Assembly (NCBI GenBank): GCA_006227805.1
Contig: SBFT01000185.1
Location: 1-7,418, forward strand
Direction of reading: 5' to 3'
DNA from: Paracoccaceae bacterium
GTDB lineage: Bacteria; Pseudomonadota; Alphaproteobacteria; Rhodobacterales; Rhodobacteraceae
DNA length: 7,418 nt
Numbering within the stretch: position 1 is the stretch's first letter; each line of letters begins with the position of its first letter. Position numbers and translations under genes: made by a program. Shown in pieces: positions 1 through 5,791 of this stretch. The notes under the pieces were generated by a model. It saw only the letters and a program-made list of their open reading frames with translations. It was not told the DNA's origin and did not search any database.

Positions 1-1291
1 CGAACAGCACCAGGTCGGCAAAGAACCCCTGGCGCAGCAGGCCCCGGTCGCGCAAGCCGAAGGTGGCGGCTGTCAGCGAGGTCATCTTGCGGATCGCCTG
101 TTCGAGAGGAAACAGCCCCTCGTCCCGGCTGTAATGGCCGAGAACGCGGGGAAAGGTGCCCCAGGCGCGCGGGTGAGGGTGCCTGTCCTGCACGATCCCG
201 TCCGAACCGATCATCGTGTCGGGATAGCTGAGGATGCGCCGCACATCGCCCTCGTCCATCTGGAAATAGACCGCGCCTCCGGGAACCAGCCGCTCGGCCG
301 CCTCGCGCGGGGTGCATCCCATCCCGGCCGCGATATCCGACAGGTCGCGGCCCGAGGCTTCGGGCATCTTCTCGGACCAGGTGATGACCACCCGGTCGCA
401 TTTACCCACCCTTTCGGGCTGCAGCACGGTCGAGCTGGCGGCATAGGGATAGGCGTCGAGGCCCACCTTCTGTGTCCTGCGGGCCGCGTCGATCATCCGG
501 AGGGTGATCTTCGATTTTCCGTGGTTCGGGCGGCTGACGCACTTGTGGTGCGACACGACGACCGGGACGCCGGCCGATGCGCCGATGCTGAAGGTTTCTT
601 CCAGCGAGGCGATCACGTGGTCCTCCTCGTCGCGCATGTGCGTCACGTAGAGACCGCCGAAGCGTCCGAGTGTCTGAGCGATGGCGATGACTTCCTCGGT
701 GGGGGCATGCGTTGCCGGTTCATAGAAGAGCCCGGTGGACAGACCGAGCGCGCCCGCCTCCATCGCGGCCGACAGCAGGTCGCACATCGCGTCGATCTCG
801 GCGCGGGTCGCGGCCCGGTCGAGTTGGTCCATCACCGCGTGGCGCAGGTTGGAATGACCGCAGAGGCACGCACTGTTGACGGCGGGCGGCGCATCTTCCA
901 GCGCCTGGAAATAGGCACCGAAATCGGGAAAGTGGATCTGGCCCGCGGCGGTGAACAGGCTCAGCGGGGCGGGCGCGGGCGGGCGTCCCGGCAGGACCGG
1001 CGCGATGCTGACGCCGCAATTGCCGTTGATGACGGTCGTGACCCCCTGGCTGACCTTCGGCTCCAGCAGCGGCATGTCGAGGATGGCGCGGTCGTCGTGG
1101 CAATGACTGTCGATGAAGCCGGGCGCCAGGGCCAGGCCCTCGCCCCGGATCTCCTGCGCCCCACGTGCGCCGCCAAGCTTGCCCATCGCCGCGATCCGGT
1201 CGCCCGTGACGGCCAGATCGCCCATGACCGAGGGCACCCCGCTGCCGTCGATCAGGCGGACATCCCGGAAGATCAGGTCGAAATCGGCCAT
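1..1291 (-). CDS. N-acyl-D-amino-acid deacylase (D-aminoacylase-type amidohydrolase), C-terminus cut by window edge
   Basis: Likely hydrolyses N-acyl-D-amino acids to a D-amino acid plus carboxylate in the cytoplasm. I read the frame codon by codon: 430 codons from ATG 1291-1289 with no stop, running off the left edge. D-aminoacylases are about 480-500 aa, so about 50 residues are missing. The fold marks of the amidohydrolase superfamily are in order: PGFIDSHCHDD (57-67), SQGVTTVINGNCG (81-93), THMRDEEDH (217-225), SHHK (247-250), DAYPYAASST (279-288), IGSDG (361-365) and the C-terminal GFFADLVLF (422-430). By alignment from memory with the Alcaligenes faecalis enzyme, metal ligands H63, H65, C92, H218 and H248 and catalytic D364 are all present. 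K250 and R375, which fit carboxylate-binding residues, are also there. The HxH motif has an unusual Cys64 in the middle. No signal peptide. The ATG lies 3 nt after the dctQ stop with no strong ribosome site, so coupled translation is likely. Relatives deacylate D-Glu or D-Asp derivatives; the exact substrate is not readable. Confidence 0.93.
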   Translation of the reverse strand, partial: MADFDLIFRDVRLIDGSGVPSVMGDLAVTGDRIAAMGKLGGARGAQEIRGEGLALAPGFIDSHCHDDRAILDMPLLEPKVSQGVTTVINGNCGVSIAPVLPGRPPAPAPLSLFTAAGQIHFPDFGAYFQALEDAPPAVNSACLCGHSNLRHAVMDQLDRAATRAEIDAMCDLLSAAMEAGALGLSTGLFYEPATHAPTEEVIAIAQTLGRFGGLYVTHMRDEEDHVIASLEETFSIGASAGVPVVVSHHKCVSRPNHGKSKITLRMIDAARRTQKVGLDAYPYAASSTVLQPERVGKCDRVVITWSEKMPEASGRDLSDIAAGMGCTPREAAERLVPGGAVYFQMDEGDVRRILSYPDTMIGSDGIVQDRHPHPRAWGTFPRVLGHYSRDEGLFPLEQAIRKMTSLTAATFGLRDRGLLRQGFFADLVLF

Positions 1292-1294
1292 GGC

Positions 1295-1801
1295 TCAGAC
1301 TTTCAGGGGTTTCTTTTCGTCGCCCGCCCAGCGGGCCGCGAGATGCAGAAGGATCACCGTCAGCGCAAGCGGAACGGCGGCTGCGACATAGATCGTGGGG
1401 AAATCCATCGTCTCGGACAAGGATTTCGAGTGGCGCATCAGGAAGCCGCGCGTCACGCGCATTCCCGGGCCGAAGAAACAGAAGACCAACGCGGGCAGCA
1501 CGAAGATCAGAACCGCCGCGCTCTGGATGCCGAGCGCCAGCCGACGCCCGCCTTCGCTCAGCCTGGGCTGGAAGATCGCCGGGTCAAAGTGGCGCTTGAA
1601 GGCGAGTGTCGCCCCCAGCAAACCCGCCCAGATCATGAGGTAGCGCGAGATCTCCTCGGTCCAGACCGGCGGCTGGAAGAAGACGTAGCGCGCAACCACC
1701 TGCAGTAGCACCATGCCCACCAGAAGACCGAGGGCGAGGATCGCGACGCGGGTCAGAACCGCGTCGACGATGTCGCTTGTCCGGATGATCGCGCGCCTCA
1801 C
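1295..1801 (-). CDS. TRAP transporter small permease, DctQ type
   Basis: Small membrane subunit of a tripartite ATP-independent periplasmic (TRAP) transporter, which pairs with the large DctM-type subunit for Na+- or H+-coupled uptake. The 168-residue length is typical. Four hydrophobic segments are visible at about 16-38, 48-68, 88-110 and 133-155. The family hallmark WTEEISRYLMIWAGLLGA lies at 47-64 at the start of the second helix, and a positively charged tail follows the last helix. The start is GTG (1801-1799), chosen because GGGAGGG (1808-1814) sits 6 nt upstream; the next in-frame Met is residue 30, which would remove most of helix 1. The gene follows the binding-protein gene by 12 nt and precedes the deacylase by 3 nt. 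No gene symbol is given because 'dctQ' implies C4-dicarboxylate uptake, which the sequence does not show. Confidence 0.93.
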   Translation of the reverse strand: MRRAIIRTSDIVDAVLTRVAILALGLLVGMVLLQVVARYVFFQPPVWTEEISRYLMIWAGLLGATLAFKRHFDPAIFQPRLSEGGRRLALGIQSAAVLIFVLPALVFCFFGPGMRVTRGFLMRHSKSLSETMDFPTIYVAAAVPLALTVILLHLAARWAGDEKKPLKV

Positions 1802-1807
1802 GCCTGT

Positions 1808-1814
1808 CCCTCCC
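1808..1814 (-). promoter_or_regulatory. Ribosome binding site fixing the GTG start of the small permease
   Basis: On the minus strand GGGAGGG lies 6 nt before GTG 1801-1799. Its first G is the last base of the TAG stop (1816-1814) of the upstream binding-protein gene, so stop and ribosome site overlap. This supports the GTG start and suggests re-initiation by ribosomes finishing the upstream gene. Confidence 0.75.
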
Positions 1815-2800
1815 TACTTGCGGACCTGGCCGATGGCGGCGGCATAGGCGGCAAGCTCGTCTTCCGACATGACCTGCTTGTGGACTGCCTCGGACAGCGC
1901 AAGCATCTTGTCGCGTTCGCCCGGAGCCAGTTCTGTCACCGTAACGCCCGCCTCCGCGAACAGCGCGTCCACCTTGCCCGACCATTCGGCCACCCAGGCG
2001 CGGTTGGCTGCGGTTCCCGCGTCGATCGCGGCCGAGATCGTGGCGCGGTCGGCCTCGGAGAGATCGGCCCACCAGTCCTCGGACACGACGACCGCGCGCA
2101 GCGACGGGGCAAGGGCGGCGGGGGTGTAATGCTTGAGATACTGGGTATGGCCGGTGCGCAGCGCGGCGTTGGGCGGGTTCACGTAGCCATCGACGATGCC
2201 CGTCTGCAGCGCGTTGGCGACCTCGCCCCAGGCGACGACGGTCGACTGCACGCCCAGCACCTGGAAGAACGCCACCTGTCCCTTGTCGAGCGCGCGCATC
2301 CGCAGGCCCGTCAGATCGTCGAGCGTCGCGACCGGTTGCCTGGAGTTGAAGATGCCCGCATCCAGACCGCGCTGGGTGAAGGCGACCAGGCGCAGGCCGT
2401 TGTCGATCAGCGGCGCGTTGATCTGGTCCAGAAGGTCGGTCTCGGCGATCACCTGGTCGAATTCCGCGGCGCTTCGGAACATGAAGGGCATGATCAACCC
2501 GCGCAGCATCGGGCTGATCGAGGCGGGCGAGGTGGCGGCCGCGAGGTTCATCTGGATCAGCCCCTGAGAGGTCTGGCCCAGCCGCTCCTTCTCGCCGCCG
2601 AGCGCGTCGGAGGGAAAGACCTCGACCTCGAAGGCGGTGCCGGCGAGCGCGTCGCGGAAGCCTACGACGAAGGCGTATTCCGAGTTCGTCTCGATGTCTT
2701 CCGCCCCGTTCATGGCGATCTTGATCGTCTCGGCCATGGCGGGCAGGGCGGTCGCGGCGCTCAGCGCCAGCGCCGAAAGGGTCAGTCTCCAGTGTTTCAT
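1814..2800 (-). CDS. TRAP transporter substrate-binding protein, DctP type
   Basis: Periplasmic receptor that captures the solute and delivers it to the DctQM-type membrane complex. 328 residues, the normal DctP length. The N-terminus is a classic Sec signal peptide: MKHWR, a hydrophobic stretch, then AMA with predicted cleavage after residue 23. The family pattern follows: the mature start TIKIAMNG; VEVFPSDALGGEKERLGQ (59-76); DLTGLRMRA (162-170), where R169 matches the arginine that salt-bridges the ligand carboxylate in TRAP receptors such as SiaP; and VVAWGEVANALQTGIVDGYVN (188-208), the conserved ALQ-G-VDG segment. An acidic, carboxylate-bearing ligand is therefore likely; N-acyl amino acids would fit. 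The ATG at 2800-2798 has GGGAGG (2807-2812) 6 nt upstream. The gene lies 25 nt after the large permease and 12 nt before the small one. The ligand is inferred from the deacylase neighbour, not proved. Confidence 0.94.
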   Translation of the reverse strand: MKHWRLTLSALALSAATALPAMAETIKIAMNGAEDIETNSEYAFVVGFRDALAGTAFEVEVFPSDALGGEKERLGQTSQGLIQMNLAAATSPASISPMLRGLIMPFMFRSAAEFDQVIAETDLLDQINAPLIDNGLRLVAFTQRGLDAGIFNSRQPVATLDDLTGLRMRALDKGQVAFFQVLGVQSTVVAWGEVANALQTGIVDGYVNPPNAALRTGHTQYLKHYTPAALAPSLRAVVVSEDWWADLSEADRATISAAIDAGTAANRAWVAEWSGKVDALFAEAGVTVTELAPGERDKMLALSEAVHKQVMSEDELAAYAAAIGQVRK

Positions 2801-2825
2801 CGTCGTCCTCCCAAGGTGTCTTTCG

Positions 2826-4112
2826 TCAGGGCATGAGGCCCAGCCATTGCGGCAGGGTCAGGGAAATGGCGGGCACCGCGACCAGCACGGCCAGAAGCGC
2901 GACCTCGACCAGGAAGAAGGGGAAGGTCGCCTTGATCAGTTGCCAGTAATTGGCGCCGGTCACGGTCGAGATGATGAGGATCACGCCACCCAGCGGCGGC
3001 GACAGCAGGCCCACGGTGATGTTGAAGCAGATCACGATGCCGAGGTGCACGGGATCGACGCCCAGCGTGACCGCCACCGGTACGAAGATGGGTGCCAGAA
3101 GCGCAACCGCTGCCTTGACGTCCATCACCATCCCGGCGACGAGGAAGACGAGGTTGATGACCAGCAGGTATTCCGTCTTGCCGAGGCCAAGGTCGATCAC
3201 GAAGGCCGATATCTTCTGCGGCCATTGCGCCAGCGCCGTGATGTAGCTGAAGGCCGAAATCGCGCAGAGGATGATGAAGATCGCCCCCAGCAGCATCAGC
3301 GTGCGTTCCGCCGCCAGAACCAGCTTTGCACGGTCGAGTTCGCGGTAGGCGAAGCCGATGATCAGCGCGGCGAAGACGGCGATGCCGGCGGATTCGGCGG
3401 GCGTGGTGAAGCCGAAGAGAACGCCCGACAGGATGATGACCGGCAAGAGCAGCGCCGGCAGCGCCTTGACCATGCTGGGCAGGAAGGGGGGCAGATCGGT
3501 GCCGCGCCCGCCCGGATGATCCTGCACGTGGGCGTAGATGGCGTTCACCACGATCAGCACGCCCGCCAGCAGAAGCCCCGGCAGAACGCCCGCCGCGAAC
3601 AGCGCGGCGATGGGCACGTTCATCAGCGCACCGTAGAAGATCAGGATGATCGAGGGCGGGATGATCGGCCCGATGATGGACGAGGCGGCGGTGACGGCGG
3701 CGGCATAGTTCAGCGAATAGCCCTGCCGCCGCATCTGCGGCACCAGCGTGTTCGACAAGGCCGCCGCGTCGGCGGCGGCCGATCCGCTGATCCCGGCGAA
3801 GAAGACCGATGTCAGGATGTTGACATGGCCGAGGCCCCCCTTCAGCCGCCCGACGATCGACATGGAAAAGTCGATGAGCGCGTTCGCGATCCCGCCGCGG
3901 TTCATCAGCTCGCCCGTCAGGATGAAGAGCGGCATGGCCAGGAAAGCGAAGACATCCAGCTGGCTGAACATCCGCTGCGGCAGGATGGCGAGGTAGTCGC
4001 CTTGCCCCAGCGCGAGGAAGGTCAGCACCGATCCCGCGCCGATCACATAGGCGATGGCCCCGCCGGCAGCGAGCGCGACCAGCACGAAGCAAAGGATCGC
4101 CCAGCCCGCCAA
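2826..4112 (-). CDS. TRAP transporter large permease, DctM type
   Basis: Main transport subunit of the TRAP system in the inner membrane, carrying the ion-coupled solute pathway. 428 residues, typical for DctM, and almost entirely hydrophobic helices. Family signatures in order: FLAMPLFILTGELM (57-70), FFAGISGSAAADAAALS (104-120), GPIIPPSIILIFYG (148-161), GFTTPAESAG (234-243), GMVMDVKAAVALLAPI (327-342) and LLSPPLGG (369-376). The start is TTG (4112-4110): there is no ATG, GTG or TTG upstream before the frame closes, the N-terminus MAGWAILCFVLVAL is the usual first helix, and GGAG sits 7 nt upstream. The next Met (residue 48) would delete helix 1. A rare start may lower expression. It is the first full-length gene of the operon, giving order M-P-Q, whereas P-Q-M is the commonest TRAP order. 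The first base lies 4 nt after the stop of a 25-codon ORF. Confidence 0.95.
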   Translation of the reverse strand: MAGWAILCFVLVALAAGGAIAYVIGAGSVLTFLALGQGDYLAILPQRMFSQLDVFAFLAMPLFILTGELMNRGGIANALIDFSMSIVGRLKGGLGHVNILTSVFFAGISGSAAADAAALSNTLVPQMRRQGYSLNYAAAVTAASSIIGPIIPPSIILIFYGALMNVPIAALFAAGVLPGLLLAGVLIVVNAIYAHVQDHPGGRGTDLPPFLPSMVKALPALLLPVIILSGVLFGFTTPAESAGIAVFAALIIGFAYRELDRAKLVLAAERTLMLLGAIFIILCAISAFSYITALAQWPQKISAFVIDLGLGKTEYLLVINLVFLVAGMVMDVKAAVALLAPIFVPVAVTLGVDPVHLGIVICFNITVGLLSPPLGGVILIISTVTGANYWQLIKATFPFFLVEVALLAVLVAVPAISLTLPQWLGLMP

Positions 4113-4116
4113 GGCC

Positions 4117-4194
4117 CTACTCCGCGGCCGGACCGGACGGGGGCGAGGGATGCGCGAAGGCGGTGCCGCACGCGGGATCGAAATTCGCTGCCAT
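4117..4194 (-). CDS. Small leader-like ORF, 25 codons, unknown function
   Basis: I do not recognise this peptide. It starts at ATG 4194-4192, ends at TAG 4119-4117, and encodes 25 residues beginning MAANFDPACG and ending in a Pro/Ser/Ala-rich PSPPSGPAAE. It has one Cys (residue 9), no hydrophobic segment and no signal peptide. The case for translation is its ribosome site, AGGAGG (4200-4205) with a 5-nt spacer, which is the best such signal on this strand and better than that of the permease. It is the first ORF of the TRAP operon, and its stop is 4 nt before the permease TTG start in another frame. It could be a translated leader that couples or tunes permease synthesis, a small stand-alone protein, or the remnant of a longer gene. 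The reading frame is also open upstream, as GC-rich frames often are. Confidence 0.4.
   Translation of the reverse strand: MAANFDPACGTAFAHPSPPSGPAAE
4120..4123 (-). promoter_or_regulatory. Ribosome binding site deciding the TTG start of the large permease
   Basis: Minus strand GGAG lies 7 nt before the TTG at 4112-4110. The site abuts and partly lies within the last codon (GAG) of the small upstream ORF, whose TAG stop is 4119-4117. Translation of the small ORF would therefore run through the permease ribosome site, a layout compatible with translational coupling. Confidence 0.6.
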
Positions 4195-4199
4195 GTCAG

Positions 4200-4205
4200 C
4201 CTCCT
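4200..4205 (-). promoter_or_regulatory. Strong ribosome binding site of the 25-codon ORF
   Basis: Minus-strand AGGAGG, the full anti-16S match, stands 5 nt before ATG 4194-4192. Its quality compared with the weaker GGAG before the large permease is the main reason to take the small ORF seriously. Confidence 0.6.
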
Positions 4206-4230
4206 GTTGATCCCGACATGCTAGGCCCGC

Positions 4231-4242
4231 CAAACTGGTTTG
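4231..4242. promoter_or_regulatory. Inverted repeat CAAAC-TG-GTTTG in the divergent control region
   Basis: Perfect 5-bp arms with a 2-nt centre, lying between the TRAP operon and the lysR gene. It overlaps the candidate -35 of lysR (4240-4245) and is 37 bp upstream of the 25-codon ORF start. It is a possible operator half-site or RNA polymerase-adjacent site; short enough to occur by chance. Confidence 0.3.
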
Positions 4243-4267
4243 AATAATGCCGATTTCCTGAGATAAC
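4240..4267 (+). promoter_or_regulatory. Candidate sigma-70 promoter of the lysR gene
   Basis: TTGAAT (4240-4245, 4 of 6 matches to TTGACA), a 16-nt spacer, then GATAAC (4262-4267, 4 of 6 matches to TATAAT). This is the most AT-rich part of the divergent gap. Transcription would begin near 4274, leaving a leader of about 24 nt before the chosen ATG at 4298. I could not find an equally good promoter for the minus-strand operon. Confidence 0.4.
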
Positions 4268-4282
4268 ATGCACGAAACGCAT
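4268..4282. promoter_or_regulatory. Candidate LysR-type binding box (ATGC-N7-GCAT)
   Basis: A 15-bp dyad with 4-bp arms and a 7-nt centre; the T at 4269 and A at 4281 are 11 nt apart, so it fits the T-N11-A rule for LysR-type boxes. It covers the predicted lysR transcription start, which would explain autorepression, and lies about 75 bp upstream of the first start codon of the divergent operon, where an activator recognition site is expected. Confidence 0.45.
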
Positions 4283-4284
4283 AT

Positions 4285-4291
4285 AGGGGGG
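4285..4291 (+). promoter_or_regulatory. Ribosome binding site choosing the 4298 start of lysR
   Basis: AGGGGGG stands 6 nt before ATG 4298-4300. An alternative in-frame ATG at 4268 has no comparable site, would add 10 residues unlike LysR N-termini, and lies inside the candidate operator and next to the -10. I therefore take 4298. Confidence 0.7.
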
Positions 4292-4297
4292 TGGATC

Positions 4298-5203
4298 ATG
4301 GATATCGGCTGGATCGACGATCTCATCGCGATCGAGGAAAAGGGCTCGCTCTCCCGCGCCGCGGAGGCCCGCAACGTGACCCAACCGGCCTTCTCGCGCC
4401 GGATCGCGGCCATCGAACACTGGTTCGGCGCCGATATCGTGAACCGCGCCAACCGTCCCCTGCGCCTGACGCCCGAGATGTCCGCGCTCATGCCCACCTT
4501 GCACGAGGTCGCGGCGACCCTGCGGCACCTGCGTTCCGAACTGCAGGCCAGCCAGGGCGACACGTCGAAGGTGGTGGTGGCATCGCAGCACAGTCTGCTG
4601 ACGTCCGTGCTGCCGAAGATGCTGCTGGAGAAACCGGCGCAGGACCGGGTGCTGATGAAGCTTCAGTCAGCCTATCCCGAGGACGGGGTCGCGCTGCTGC
4701 TGACCAAGCAGGTCGATATCCTGGTGGCCTACGAGACGGCGCGCCGACCGCTGTTCGGTCACGTGCCGGATCTCGAAAGCGCCCTGATCGCGACCGACCG
4801 TTTCGTTCCCGTCACGGCGAACCCGGCGATCCGGTGGGACCTCGAGGCGGCGGGAACGGACAGGCCGCTGACGGTGCAGGTGGTCACCTTTCCGCGCCAG
4901 AACTTCTTCGGTCGCGTCCTGTGGGAGGACGTGGCCAAGTCGCTGCCCGCCAATATCCGCCTCGATCCGCTGATCGAATCCGGGCTGTCCACCGGCGTGA
5001 TCCAGTTCGTTCTCGCGGGCGCGGGCATCGCCTGGCTGCCCATGGCCATCGCCGGCCCCCACCTGGACAGCGGAAAGGTGGTCCTGCTTGACGACCTTCT
5101 GCCCTCCGAAGATCTGTTCGCACGGTGCTTCCGGGTGCGCCGCCCGGCCGGCAAGGGCACGAACCACGTCTGGAATGTCCTGACCGGGGCCGTCGCGGAC
5201 TGA
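4298..5203 (+). CDS. LysR-family transcriptional regulator
   Basis: DNA-binding regulator, probably controlling the divergent TRAP/deacylase operon and itself. 301 residues, the usual LysR size. The N-terminal winged helix-turn-helix covers about residues 1-60: WIDDLIAIEEKGSLSRAAE then VTQPAFSRRIAAIE (27-40), the recognition helix pattern. A linker helix at about 62-88 is followed by a periplasmic-binding-like effector domain starting near 90 (KVVVASQHSL) and ending in RVRRPAGKGTNHVWNVL. The N-terminal wording AARNVTQPAFSRRI-like resembles the HypT/YjiE side of the family, but that is a memory-level impression. Arrangement back to back with the operon across about 100 bp is the standard LysR layout; the co-inducer would then be the imported substrate or its hydrolysis product. 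The gene ends at TGA 5201-5203 with no clear terminator after it. Confidence 0.95.
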   Translation: MDIGWIDDLIAIEEKGSLSRAAEARNVTQPAFSRRIAAIEHWFGADIVNRANRPLRLTPEMSALMPTLHEVAATLRHLRSELQASQGDTSKVVVASQHSLLTSVLPKMLLEKPAQDRVLMKLQSAYPEDGVALLLTKQVDILVAYETARRPLFGHVPDLESALIATDRFVPVTANPAIRWDLEAAGTDRPLTVQVVTFPRQNFFGRVLWEDVAKSLPANIRLDPLIESGLSTGVIQFVLAGAGIAWLPMAIAGPHLDSGKVVLLDDLLPSEDLFARCFRVRRPAGKGTNHVWNVLTGAVAD

Positions 5204-5282
5204 CGCGGACAGACCTTACGTCACGGCCAGCCGCAGCGCCTCCGGTGCGCGGTGATGCGGTCCTTGTGCAGAGGAAGGGGCA

Positions 5283-5297
5283 GCGGGACCGTCCCGC
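5283..5297. repeat. Inverted repeat GCGGGAC-C-GTCCCGC downstream of lysR
   Basis: Perfect 7-bp arms around a single C. As RNA it can fold as a 6-bp stem with a 3-nt loop. It lies 80 nt after the lysR stop. No T-run follows, so it is not a standard intrinsic terminator; it may be a weak terminator, an RNA 3' end or an operator. Confidence 0.4.
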
Positions 5298-5427
5298 CAG
5301 AGACGGGTTCGCATGAGTGCGACGGCACCGCCACCAAAACCTGTCCTTGTCGGCGCGGTCGTGTCCTGCCTGCCTTCTGCCGTCTTTCCGAGGGGTCGGC
5401 CGACGACGAGGGGGCGCGGCCCGGGAA

Positions 5428-5444
5428 GGACCAGAATTCGGTCC
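5428..5444. repeat. Inverted repeat GGACC-N7-GGTCC
   Basis: Perfect 5-bp arms separated by AGAATTC, making an almost continuous palindrome interrupted by one extra A. It is in the gene-free stretch and its role is unknown; it could be chance. Confidence 0.3.
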
Positions 5445-5607
5445 ATCATCGCTGGCCCGCCGCGAGCGTGAGGCCGAATCCGCACAGGGCCTGCCGGTCC
5501 GGGCGCAGCCGCTTTGCGAGATTCGCGTGACGGAAACCCCTGCAACCGATGCCCGATTGTGTCGCGGGTAGCGGGTATTTCGCGGGCGCGCATTCTCAGG
5601 TTGCAAG

Positions 5608-5650
5608 AAAAAGCGGCGCTCAACCCCGGTTTGGCGCAAAAAAGCGGCGC
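5608..5650. repeat. Direct repeat AAAAAGCGGCGC, two copies 31 bp apart
   Basis: Identical 12-mers at 5608-5619 and 5639-5650. The start-to-start distance of 31 bp is close to three helical turns, so proteins bound to both would face the same side. An A-tract in GC-rich DNA followed by GCGGCGC is unusual locally. The pair lies about 250-290 bp upstream of urtA. Confidence 0.5.
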
Positions 5651-5652
5651 CA
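5632..5652. promoter_or_regulatory. Dyad TGGCGC-N9-GCGCCA overlapping the second direct repeat
   Basis: Perfect 6-bp arms with a 9-nt A-rich centre, 21 bp in total and symmetrical, the size of a typical dimeric regulator site. It does not match the NtrC consensus I know (TGCACC-N5-GGTGCA). As RNA it would form a hairpin without a following T-run. Confidence 0.4.
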
Positions 5653-5699
5653 CACCTTTTGTTCTGCCGCGATCTCTCGTCGTCCTAGGAAACCGACAT

Positions 5700-5791
5700 G
5701 CTGCGCTGCAGCTTCACGATGCGCCTGCCGATCGACAGGCGGGAACCGATCGCCGCGCCGGGGTCCAGTTGTGACGAACTCATCCCCCGGC
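5700..5791 (+). other. Hairpin-rich stretch upstream of urtA, possible structured 5' leader
   Basis: Three hairpins follow each other. GCTGC/GCAGC has arms at 5700-5704 and 5708-5712. CGCCTG/CAGGCG has arms at 5722-5727 and 5736-5741 with an 8-nt loop. The third is a longer stem: GCCGGGG (5757-5763) pairs with CCCCGGC (5785-5791), enclosing an inner AGTT/AACT helix (5767-5770 with 5777-5780), with a 3-by-4 internal loop and a GTGACG hairpin loop. The last hairpin ends 105 nt before the urtA ATG. If transcription starts upstream of 5700 this would be a folded leader. High GC makes chance pairing common, so this is tentative. Confidence 0.35.

Noticed and set aside
134..1708. 524-codon plus-strand open frame opposite the deacylase and small permease genes
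   Set aside because: It is antisense to two recognised genes and reads as low-complexity Arg/Gly/Asp-rich sequence, the usual by-product of GC-rich third positions.
2637..4247. 536-codon plus-strand open frame opposite the large permease gene
   Set aside because: Extremely rich in D, E, R, Q and H with no domain, the mirror image of hydrophobic helices on the coding strand.
4268..4297. Earlier in-frame ATG for lysR at 4268
   Set aside because: The added 10 residues are not LysR-like, there is no ribosome site, and the codon lies within the putative operator right after the -10.
5194..5213. Tandem CGCGGACTGA / CGCGGACAGA across the lysR stop
   Set aside because: Short imperfect 10-bp repeat in GC-rich DNA; no further copies and no sign of function.
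5631..5646. Possible sigma-54 promoter (GG...GC) before urtA
   Set aside because: The GG to GC distance is 9, not the required 10, and the TTGC element is missing.
5216..5653. 145-codon minus-strand open frame filling much of the lysR-urtA gap
   Set aside because: No recognisable domain, no clear ribosome site and third codon positions not GC-biased like the real genes. Kept only as part of the intergenic description.
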